A stretch of 39,992 nt of DNA from positions 1 to 39,992 of the forward strand of contig CAKZUK010000258.1 in assembly GCA_937921775.1 (NCBI GenBank), in the 5' to 3' direction. The notes beneath the pieces are model-generated. The model made no database searches, was not told the origin of the DNA, and saw only the letters and a list, made by a program, of their open reading frames with translations. The translations under genes were made by a program, and so were the position numbers. Below, one piece after another: positions 9,801 to 17,000 of this stretch (positions are counted from its first letter, which is position 1; every line of letters starts with the position of its first letter). The stretch comes from an uncultured Saprospiraceae bacterium. Its GTDB lineage: Bacteria; Bacteroidota; Bacteroidia; Chitinophagales; Saprospiraceae.

Positions 9801-10075
9801 GTAGCGTCATCCCCATCAAAGAAGCAAAGCATATCACCTGCTGCTAGGTCAACACCTGAGAATATGAGTTGAATGTGTGTCCCTGTTGTAAAATCGGGAC
9901 AAATAGTAGTTGTCAGGTTTTCATTAGAATCATATGGCCCTGCATTCCCGCCACTGTCAGAGAAGAACCCACTACAATCGTTGATGGGTGTACCATCCAT
10001 GATATAAGTCTGTGCAGAACACAGGCTAACCATCAACATAAAAATCGCCATTACTGGGAGTTTCCTTATCATCAT
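3893..10075 (-). CDS. Giant SprB-repeat adhesin with CUB-like, PKD and P-domains and a gliding-type (CHU_C) C-terminus
   Basis: A 2060-residue surface protein, probably exported by Sec and then by the T9SS. In order: signal peptide (1-22); CUB-like domain (about 23-147); PKD domain (about 190-250, FTWSFGDGT...HTYNEPG); proprotein-convertase P-like domain (about 310-470); a linker; a second P-like domain (about 590-725); a cysteine-containing module with SCSNCPDP (about 730-780); an FN3-like module (about 790-865); 13 SprB repeats (about 875-1870), each opening with CFxxxDGxA or similar, then GG..PY.Y.W; a pre-C-terminal module; and a CHU_C type B sorting domain (about 1965-2060, with VPTGFTPNND and VYDRWGN). 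Repeat-rich SprB-type adhesins act in gliding or attachment and depend on a PorP/SprF protein, which here is the next gene downstream. Confidence 0.93.
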   Translation of the reverse strand: MMIRKLPVMAIFMLMVSLCSAQTYIMDGTPINDCSGFFSDSGGNAGPYDSNENLTTTICPDFTTGTHIQLIFSGVDLAAGDMLCFFDGDDATAPPISCAADFDPGSPFIIQATAVNIGGCLTITFNSNATLQGDGWSADINCIPACQTILADLVMTSPEAMPADTGWIDICPGEGISFEGAGLYPQDGAVYNHSDLTSSFTWSFGDGTTSQGPTAFHTYNEPGGYIVQLLIEDQFGCRNSNFISQRVRVSTYPDFDLAGDIPANLCANDTINLSAVVATIDSTYEVSVSSTEGTFQTTGVVSDSLPLPDGTGSCYETSILFADFAPGQVLTDINDLLSVCINVEHSYMRDLYITLTCPDGTEVILQDQTNAGGEVFLGVPYELDDIGTPDPPEPGVGWDYCWTPNATMGTWLEYANANAPNTLPEGDYNSFESLDAFLGCPLNGEWTIQICDNWGSDNGWLFEWSISFASDLYPNIETFTPEIIDWGWNDNPSIFFETQDSISAAPMNAGSASYTFFVSNDFGCTYDTTVIVEVLPPTHPSCHSCDGTLQQLTDTTLCTGDMVMLNAEVPNQLSNQEVTFEAFANITFDNNIYPPGAPYESVINVSNINPGTIIDATAQIISVCLDLTHPYDSDVELYLEAPNGTVLTLSSDNGGGGDNYTNTCFTPTATLPITGGTAPFTGDFLPEGNFTDLNGTPVAGSWILQVSDDQNGFAGNFLGWTITFENENNISYEWSPAIDLSCSNCPDPEVSPTQTTSYVVTSTDDFNCSFSDSLNIVVVDALVAPIVDCGPNGTGELLFTWGDVAGASGYEISIDGGMTWIPANGSLSHLITGIPNGATVDILIRGTSGGGSCDPEVATSSCMLVDCTMALDTSFTVPPSCYNTADGSALMSTSGAALPVQYFVDGGAAPGSNINLLAPGLHTVVAIDAAGCTDTINFILPSPDTIMMDLQIDSVNCFGFNDGQATANATGGTGTFNYIWNTIPSTSDAALANLSVGSYTVTASDANGCSIVAVAEIAEPSILASTIVQDSVDCNAGTNGTATVSPVGGVAPYTYLWDNTQTTSTASNLMMGAYEVTVSDANSCTEILQIDVLEPAPIFVTLTADSLTCFEASDGQMSADYLGGVGQATFNWSGPSAFSSTDQNISGLVAGNYCVTVTDENSCTNSLCFDVGSPAPIALTNPISTTPFCVGSDEGTATISPSGGSTPYQYLWGDGQTTATATGLISGNVGITITDANGCTNSESILVGTPPAVVLNLSSTMTSCANTNDGSALALASGGTGTSFAYQWDASTGSQTTDNVTALIPGNYCVTVVDNNGCSADGCIDIGSPDPVVINSAIETPLSCFGENDGQALVNVSGGSGVGTYMYVWNDSNAQFQNPAVFLSADTYTVTVTDANGCTEIASVEVTQPDTLTISTTTVDVTCFQGTNGSATVSPTGGTMPYNYAWSDFQTTETAADLTAGFYGVTVTDDNGCTALTTVSLSEPSTGITLAVSQTQVACFAANEGEALVVANGGTLGYTYDWSNGANTDLAVGLDSIDYTVTVTDALGCTAEEVISISELEEVIINVAFVEPLCFNQSNGQLGVNIISGGGGGGDPANYNYIWNTSPTQTTAYIDNIVGDVSYTVTVTDAQGCSSEEETFLGQPDEMSFDFAVTDALCFGSADGLIDITNVGSINTPISYAWDANAANQTTATATDLTLGSYNVVITDSVGCSTQGTILVEEPTPLEISFETSNNLCSGDTIGTIVTTAAGGVPDYNFNWSNGMTTGDLIGLETGSYNVTLTDANSCELISSVDITQPSQISASFTSEDVTCFGDQDGSVQIFADGGALPYEYSFDESEFNGVNNVVGLEAGAYEVTIVDANGCSWSSIASVDGPPEVEADAGPDITLGLGETADLGVTTTNAVGNVEVSWSAPYAGTLFCPDSTEICPSPQSITLSTITYEVYVIDENGCDAVDNITVFVEKERQVFVPTGFTPNNDNINSLLIVHGRKDTEVKVFRVYDRWGNMVYEGRDFMVGDLDTGWDGTFKGKQMQSGVYVWYLEALFIDGYEEIYKGQTTLLR

Positions 10076-10204
10076 TTATTTAATTATGTTCTTTAGCGAA
10101 TTTTCTGATTACTAAGTTAGTATGCTAAAGAAGGTAAATCATTTAAAAATCGGTTCGATTAGCTCAGAAGTGCCTTAAAACACTTCTATATAAAAATGCG
10201 AAAG

Positions 10205-10228
10205 GGTGTATAGTAAAGCCTATACGCC
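10205..10228 (-). terminator. Probable terminator of the 135-aa secreted protein gene
   Basis: On the minus strand GGCGTATAG and CTATACACC form a 9-bp stem with one wobble and a 6-nt loop, followed by CTTTCGCATTTTT. It sits about 140 nt past the stop at 10370. The rest of the 10076-10369 gap holds a second small inverted repeat, AGAAGTG/CACTTCT (10166-10187), and no gene. Confidence 0.5.
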
Positions 10229-10369
10229 ACAATACCACATATGGTTATATATTTAATAATGGATGCTTCTAAAATATCAGGTCAGCTACTATGTGCCTAA
10301 GCAAACTCGAGGAGACCCTTAAAATACGGTTAATCTCAGCAAGCTGCACAATTATCTTTGTACTCAATT

Positions 10370-10777
10370 TTACTTTAATGACTTTTTGAAAAGTGCATTA
10401 AATTGTTTGCCTGACTTGTATACTAAAAGTTTATTGGTGTTGGAAATCCTGTAAACTGTAGGGTTTTCAAAATCGTGTGTAAGACCTTGCTCCTTTTCCA
10501 ATAAAAGAATGTTGATATGTTTAAGATCGGGAATATTAACTGTTGGGTAATCTGTTGGTTTTGCATCCATCTCTTCAATCACGGTATAAGCATGATCCAA
10601 ATAGTAGTTCCAACGCTGTATGAGGAATGGGTTTGAGCTTTGAATTTGCTCAATATAGCTGTTTTCGTATACATCATAGAGCCTGAGATCAGGATTTTGA
10701 GTATCGATTTTAGCTTGACTTTGAGCGCTTAAAACGAAGGCAAATATGCAGAAAAGTACGGTTGTGGAATATTTCAT
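10370..10777 (-). CDS. Small secreted protein, function unknown
   Basis: A 135-residue protein with a signal peptide (KYSTTVLFCIFAFVLSAQSQA). I chose the ATG at 10777; two codons further upstream there is only a TTG. The mature part has a helix-rich middle (DVYENSYIEQIQSSNPFLIQ, RWNYYLDHAYTVIEEM) and a C-terminal beta section (YRISNTNKLLVYKSGKQF). No conserved cysteines, lipobox or known domain is visible. It lies upstream of the giant adhesin on the same strand but is separated by a hairpin and almost 300 nt, so it may be a separate unit. Its size, signal peptide and location suggest an envelope protein of the gliding or surface apparatus; this is inference only. Confidence 0.75.
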   Translation of the reverse strand: MKYSTTVLFCIFAFVLSAQSQAKIDTQNPDLRLYDVYENSYIEQIQSSNPFLIQRWNYYLDHAYTVIEEMDAKPTDYPTVNIPDLKHINILLLEKEQGLTHDFENPTVYRISNTNKLLVYKSGKQFNALFKKSLK

Positions 10778-10999
10778 AAGCAAAACGATCAGATGTTTTC
10801 ACAAAATTATTCTTTTCAATGAAAGAATGGCCTATTTAAAACTGATTTTTCTTTCTAATTTGCGACATATTATCTTTAATGAACGCGATATCCTCAATTA
10901 CTTCAAAAGAATTCAGATTTAATTGGATTGATAGTGTTTATATATTTAAATTAAATTCTAAGTTTATTAATTCAAAATCAACATACAACCAGGCCTAGC

Positions 11000-11803
11000 A
11001 TGCTGTTTATCAATTACTTACCACACATTATCGGAAGCCTAGCGGCACTTTATTTAATTACTGCGATAGTACTTTATCTAAATCAGGAAAAATTCATTTT
11101 TTTAGCTGCAAAATTGAGTCCAAATTATAAATTTTCACAATTCGATAATGCCCGTGAAGTCTACCTTACTCGCGAAAAGGGGCTCCGTTTGCATGCACTC
11201 TACTTCGCTGCCAAAAAACCGAAAGGAATTATCCTTTACTTCCATGGCAATAAGGGTGCTTTAGATGGTTGGGGACCCGCTGCTGCTGATCTCACTCCTT
11301 TAGGGTACGATGTGTTGATGCCCGATTATCGAGGATATGGTAAAAGTGAAGGAGCTCCCCGAAAAGGGATTTTGCATAAAGATGCGATGGCTTTTTATGA
11401 GATGCTGCTAAATGATCATGATCCAGCCAATATTGTTATCTATGGCCGATCATTGGGAACGGGTATAGCTTGCCGCTTGGCGACTAAGGTCAAAGCCAAG
11501 CTTTTGATTTTGGAGACGCCTTATCTAAGCCTTTTGGCTATGGCCAAAATGACGATGCCTTTCTTTCCTGCGAGTTGGATTATGAACTATCAGATGCGTT
11601 CCGACATTACGATAAAGCGAGTGAAATGTCCTATTCATATTTTTCATGGGACAGCGGATGAGCTGATTCCATATGAGCAGGCGCTTAAGTTGACGAAAAT
11701 TTATGGAGATATGTCTGTGCTTACTACGATTGAAGGTGGCTTACATAGTGACTTGACGAAGTTTGATTTATTTCATGAGAAGCTTGCGGACTTGCTCGGG
11801 TGA
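11000..11803 (+). CDS. Membrane-anchored alpha/beta hydrolase (Bem46/ABHD13-like)
   Basis: A 267-residue protein with an N-terminal membrane anchor (about 8-27) and a complete alpha/beta hydrolase core: the HGN oxyanion region (82-84), DYRGYGKSEG (109-118), the nucleophile elbow GRSLG with Ser151, the acid Asp220 in HGTADELIP, and His249 in GGLHSDL. The arrangement matches the Bem46/YfhR/ABHD13 branch, whose substrates are mostly undefined (esterase or thioesterase-like activity). It is transcribed alone, divergent from the 135-aa secreted protein (222-nt gap) and convergent with sppA, with a long palindrome between them. No TAnnTTTG match was found upstream, only AT-rich sequence. The family is certain; the substrate is not. 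Confidence 0.9.
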   Translation: MLFINYLPHIIGSLAALYLITAIVLYLNQEKFIFLAAKLSPNYKFSQFDNAREVYLTREKGLRLHALYFAAKKPKGIILYFHGNKGALDGWGPAAADLTPLGYDVLMPDYRGYGKSEGAPRKGILHKDAMAFYEMLLNDHDPANIVIYGRSLGTGIACRLATKVKAKLLILETPYLSLLAMAKMTMPFFPASWIMNYQMRSDITIKRVKCPIHIFHGTADELIPYEQALKLTKIYGDMSVLTTIEGGLHSDLTKFDLFHEKLADLLG

Positions 11804-11828
11804 AGTGAGCTCAAGTTTTTTTAAAAAA

Positions 11829-11925
11829 AAAACCGCAAAATGTAAAAGTCAAAATGTAAAAGTTTGCTCGCCTAGCGCGGAACCACGCTATCGAGCTACT
11901 TTTACATTTTGACTTTTGCGGTTTT
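11829..11925. repeat. Long palindromic intergenic repeat, family A copy 1
   Basis: A roughly 97-nt hairpin between convergent genes. The core is a perfect 20-bp stem, left arm 11844-11863 and right arm 11898-11917. An outer 8-bp stem (AAAACCGC 11829-11836 with GCGGTTTT 11918-11925) is offset by a 7-nt bulge on the left. Inner stems GCTCG/CGAGC and TAGCG/CGCTA close the top. A related copy lies at 23181-23333. It may end transcription from both sides. Confidence 0.8.
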
Positions 11926-11931
11926 ACATTT

Positions 11932-13695
11932 CTAAAACTCTTCCAGCATAAAAGGTAAGCGAGCTTGCGGGCCTTTCATACTTTTCAATTTTTCCAAATA
12001 TTTGTATTCTGGGAATACTGATTTCATTTCCTCTGTCAAGATTGCTTTCGCTTGTTTGTCCTGTCCAGTTAACTTCTCAATCAAAGCTGTCATTGGATCT
12101 TTCACTTTTGGATATTCTGAAAGACGGTAGCTTTCAAGACCTGCTTTATCGGCAGCAACGGCAAGTGCATCATCCAATCCTCCGAGTGCATCTACCAATC
12201 CAATTTCGAGTGCTTTTTCGCCCGTCCAAACACGTCCTTGAGCGACTTCGTGAACAGCTCCTTTTGTCATTCCTCTACCCTTAGCAACCTTGGTTAAAAA
12301 CAAATCATAAATGTCATCTACGCTTTCTTGAATAACTTTTCCTTCAGCCTCGGTTATCGCAAAAAATGGCGAAATGCCGTGTGAATATGGGCCTGTTTTT
12401 ACAGAATCAAAGGTGATCCCTGCTTTCTCATCCAGCATCGTTTGCACATTTGGAATCATCCCAAACACACCAATTGAACCGGTAATTGTATTTGGTTCTG
12501 CAAAGATTGTATCAGCCATACAGGAAATGTAATAGCCTCCGGATGCTGCTAAGTCACCCATTGAAACAATGATTGGCGTACCTGCTTCTTTTGCCAAAAT
12601 GAGCTCTCTCCAAATCAAGTCAGAAGCGATTACGCTACCACCGGGAGAGTTGACACGAAGTACAATTGCTTTCACCTTTTTATCTTCACGAATCTTGCGA
12701 ATAATTTTTGCATATTTATCGCCTCCGATGTTTCCTTCTTCTCCTTTCCCGTCTACCAAATCACCTTCTGCATAAACAACCGCAATCTTATCTTTAGCTT
12801 TAAAATTAGCTTTCTTCTTATTTCCTTTTTGGTAATCACCTAGTGCAATCATTTCCAACTTATCATCCGCATTCAAACCAATTCTTTCTTTCAAATTGGC
12901 GCGTACTTCATCGTGATAAACCAGTGCATCTACAAAGTTATAAGTCTTTGCGTCTTCCGCTTTTTTCAACTTATAACCATCTGCGACTGCACGTAATTCG
13001 CTTACTGGAATACCTCTTGATTCGGAGATATCCTCTAGATAGATCTTGTACATTCCTTCTAGATATTGGCGGGTTTGCAGACGATTTTGCTCACTCATTT
13101 CATTGCGCCGAAAAGGCTCTGTTGCACTCTTAAATTGCCCCGCATAGTAGACTTGCATTTTGACGCCAAGTCTATCCAACATGTCTTTAAAAAATGGAAT
13201 TTGAGCAGAGAAACCAAGGAAATCAACTCCTCCTAGTGGATGCATTAAAACCTCATCTGCAACAGAAGCCATGTAATAGGTCCCTTGAGAGTAAGCAATA
13301 CTGTAAGCCAAAATAAACTTACCGCTATCTTTGAAATCAACCAAGGCTTCACGAAGCACTGAAGAAGTGGCACGTCCACCTGGTGCAGCACTTAGGTCAA
13401 GGTAAATCCCTTTAATTTTATCATTTTCTTTTGCACTTTCGATGGCTGCAACCATATCATGTAAACCTAAAACACTTTCCGTGTCAAAAGCGAATGGATC
13501 GGTAGCTACATTATTTGTTTTTTCTGGAATAGGTTTCCCAAAATTGATTTCCAATATGGAATTCGCTTCTACTTTCTTGGCTGTATCTCCAGATGCAACT
13601 AAAGATCCTAAAACCATACTTCCAATGAGAAAAACAGCAAAGGAAGCTAATACAACGCCCAAACATGAGGCAAGAACTGTCTTAAAAAAATTCAT
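11932..13695 (-). CDS. sppA: Signal peptide peptidase SppA, 67K type
   Basis: A 587-residue membrane-bound serine protease that degrades cleaved signal peptides. It has the duplicated long form found in E. coli rather than the short Gram-positive form. An N-terminal membrane segment (about 5-35) anchors it. The catalytic dyad is visible: Lys189 in FKSATEPF in the first half, and Ser385 in MGDLAASGGYY in the second half, followed by NTITGSIGVFG. The first half keeps the structural AYSQGTYYMAS motif. Length and motif spacing are normal for the family. It is transcribed alone on the minus strand, ends 7 nt from the family A palindrome, and is divergent from the second giant adhesin (400-nt gap). 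Confidence 0.96.
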   Translation of the reverse strand: MNFFKTVLASCLGVVLASFAVFLIGSMVLGSLVASGDTAKKVEANSILEINFGKPIPEKTNNVATDPFAFDTESVLGLHDMVAAIESAKENDKIKGIYLDLSAAPGGRATSSVLREALVDFKDSGKFILAYSIAYSQGTYYMASVADEVLMHPLGGVDFLGFSAQIPFFKDMLDRLGVKMQVYYAGQFKSATEPFRRNEMSEQNRLQTRQYLEGMYKIYLEDISESRGIPVSELRAVADGYKLKKAEDAKTYNFVDALVYHDEVRANLKERIGLNADDKLEMIALGDYQKGNKKKANFKAKDKIAVVYAEGDLVDGKGEEGNIGGDKYAKIIRKIREDKKVKAIVLRVNSPGGSVIASDLIWRELILAKEAGTPIIVSMGDLAASGGYYISCMADTIFAEPNTITGSIGVFGMIPNVQTMLDEKAGITFDSVKTGPYSHGISPFFAITEAEGKVIQESVDDIYDLFLTKVAKGRGMTKGAVHEVAQGRVWTGEKALEIGLVDALGGLDDALAVAADKAGLESYRLSEYPKVKDPMTALIEKLTGQDKQAKAILTEEMKSVFPEYKYLEKLKSMKGPQARLPFMLEEF

Positions 13696-14095
13696 TTATA
13701 TCATTTTGATGATTAATAAGCTTTGGAGCTGAAAGTTGTTATAAAACAAGCTTCCTAACTCTTGACCGTAAAAATAGCTTTATGATAGCAAGATTTCATA
13801 TGATATTCGATAAAACTCTTCTTATTAGGGACGTTTGCACCGTTTTAAGGCTACTGCATGATTTTGTACAAAAAAAATTGTACCTTATTATGTCTAAAAT
13901 CAGGAAAGACCCTTAAATTCATAGTGGAAACTATATCCTATGACAAATAGCGATTTTACACATAAAGTAAAGGACAATTGGCTGATTTATTACAATCCCT
14001 TCTCATATTTATCAGTATAATTGCTCATACTTTACACTCAAATCAGACCTAGCTAGTATTTGCTCTAAACCGAGAATTGAAACTTACGACCAATC
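13696..14095. other. Divergent intergenic region between sppA and the second adhesin
   Basis: 400 nt of AT-rich DNA that must hold both promoters. No exact TAnnTTTG box was found; TAGTATTTG at about 14053 is one nucleotide off in spacing. It contains a perfect inverted repeat, GTACAA at 13866-13871 and TTGTAC at 13878-13883 with an A6 centre, a possible operator. No gene is apparent. Confidence 0.4.
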
Positions 14096-17000
14096 ATGAA
14101 AATTATTTTACCTAAAAACCTCATCACCATATGGGTTTGTTGCACCTTATTATTAGGTGTAAATCACTTATCTGCACAAATTGAGGTGCAACCAACCGGA
14201 ACCGTTTTTACTCCTGAGAGTTTGATCTCAAACGTATTTCTAGGAGATGGCGTAGAAGTCACCAATATCACTTACAATGGAGACGACCTCGCTGTTGGAT
14301 ATTTCACCAACGGACTAGATAATGTCGGTATCGATAGGGGTATTGTCATGTCCAGTGGATTTGCTGGTGATGTACCTGGAGGAGAAGGAGGTATCACTAG
14401 TGGTGATACTCAAGGAGTTACGGGTAATGACTATCTGGAAGAAATAACAGATGCAAGCTCTGTGAATGATGTGTCTCTCTACTCGATCACATTTGTTCCT
14501 ACTAGTGACACCTTGCGCTTTAAATACACTTTTGCCTCTGAAGAATATCCAAACTTTGCCTGTTCTAATTTTAATGATGTTTTTGGTTTTTTCATTTATG
14601 GCCCTGGCATTAATGGTCCTAACCCTAATAATAGTGTCAATATTGCATTGGTTCCTGACCCTGCTGATCCAACGGGACTTACATTCACTGATATACCTGT
14701 TGCAATCAATAATGTGAACGCTGCTGGTACTGGTCCAGCATTGTGTGATTATGACTACAGCAATTACTACAATGACAATTCAGGTAGTTCAAGCATGATT
14801 CACGGTGCTTACCTTGATGTATTTATTGCACAAGCTATCGTTACCCCCTGTCTGGAATATACGATCGTACTTGCAATCGCAGATGGAGGTGACTCTGTTT
14901 ACGATTCTGCAGTTTTCCTTGAAGCAAAAAGTTTTGGTACTGGAGCTATACAGGTGGAAACACAAACCGTTAGCTTAGATGGAACGATCACTGAAGGTTG
15001 TACCGAAGGGTTTTTATCATTTGCCGTTGGCGCTCCTGTTGAAGATGACTTGTCATTTGATTATACCATTTTCGGCACAGCGGAAAACGGTGTTGATTAC
15101 ACTTTCGTTCCAACTGATTTATTCATTCCTGCCGGTGACAGTGTAGTAAGCATGCCTATTACCGCTTGGGATGATGGTATCGTTGAAGGAATTGAAACAA
15201 TCGGAATCGATATACAGGTAGACCCCTGTAACAGAGATACCTTCTATTTCTACATCCGTGACAACGAGATTGTACCACCCGACCTTGGTCCTGACACAAC
15301 TATCTGTCAAACAACTTCGGTCCAACTTGATGGAACATTAGATATCCCTCTTCCTGTTCCACCAACCTTTACCAATGAGACGGACATGGCTATTGTCACC
15401 ATCAATGACAATGATCCACCTATACCGCCACCGCCACCAACAAACTCTCCTATTCAGGTTTTTGGTGTTCAACCAACAACATTACAAGATGGCGTCATCA
15501 AACGAATTTGTATTGAAGTAGACCATATTTGGATTAGTGATGTAGATGTCTTTTTAATCTCACCAGGTGGGCAATTCCTGGAACTAACTACAGACAACGG
15601 TGGCTCAGGAGACGACTATACACAAACTTGCTTTACACCAGAATCAACAGACCCAATTACTTTTGGTCAGGTCGGAGCTCCTGCTTCTGAGGCACCATTT
15701 ACAGGTGATTTCCAACCTGAAGGACTTTGGGATGATTTATATGATGGAGATAATCCAACCAATGGTACTTGGGAGTTATTGCTCAAAGATGATACTGGTG
15801 GATTAAATGGAACCTTATTGGGTTGGTCTATTTGTTTCAACCCTTCCTATCAAATAGATTATAGCTGGGAGCCGAGTGCTGGATTGAGTTGCGACAACTG
15901 CCCTGATCCTGTTGCTACTCCAGATACAACAACAACTTATGTTTTGACTGCTACCGATACTTATGGTTGTATGGTTTTTGATTCTATCATGATCAATGTA
16001 CTTGAAGTACTTCCTGCTCCAGATGTAACTTGTAATGACATCACTTCTAACAGTATTGATTTTACCTGGCCTGATATTCCAGGTGCAACAGGGTATGAAG
16101 TTAGTGTAGATGGTGGACCATGGATGCTAGCAAGTCCAGGACCTCTAAACCAATTTGTAGATGGTCTTAATCTCAACACCGATGTGACCATCATGGTACG
16201 TGCAATCGCTTTTTGTGATGGCTTGATTGATACCTTGACTTGTACCACCATTGATTGTACGCCACCAAGTATCATTGTAAATAATTTTACTGAAGTAAGT
16301 TGTGCAGGGGCTAGTGATGCTTCTATCAGCGTTTCGGCCAACGGAAACTTCCCTCCTTTTGAATTCACACTAGGTGGAGTTACGAACTCAACTGGTATTT
16401 TCGATAATCTTTCTGGTGGACCACAGACCGTCATACTTACTGATGTAGGCGGTTGTAGCACCAGCCAAACCATAGATATTTATGAACCTCCTTCAATGGA
16501 AACTACTCCAATTCCGCTAACGAATGCCAACTGTAATGGTGGTAATGAAGGAAGCGCTACTTTTGCGGTAGATGGAGGATCCTTGCCTTATACCTTTTTG
16601 TGGAGTACTGGATCAGGTGACTCTATCGTTACAGGATTGGTCGTTGGTGATTATTTTGTAACGATAACTGACGCTAGTGGTTGTTCTGTTTTGGATACCG
16701 TAGCTGTTGATCAACCAGAGTCATTATTACTCACTCCCCTTTCAACTGCTGTTACTTGTAATGGAGAAGCAGACGGTACTGCTGGAGTCACTGTTGTAGG
16801 AGGTGTAGAACCTTATATCTATGCATGGAATACCGGTAATGATACAGATGCTATTGCAAATCTAAGTGGTGGCATATATAGCGTTCTAGTGACGGATTCC
16901 TTAGGATGTTTTGAAGAAATTACGATTACCATTTTTGAAGATACTGCAATTGATCTTACCGGGTCTACAATTAGCGCTTTATGCTTTGATGGAGCTGATG

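Noticed and set aside
11000..11803. The alpha/beta hydrolase as a specific lipase or aminopeptidase
   Set aside because: The catalytic triad is clear but nothing in the sequence fixes the substrate, so only the family is named.
15961..16473. A 170-codon open frame antisense to the second adhesin
   Set aside because: It overlaps the FN3-like and first SprB-repeat modules, which are clearly coding; its protein has no domain, signal or recognisable pattern.
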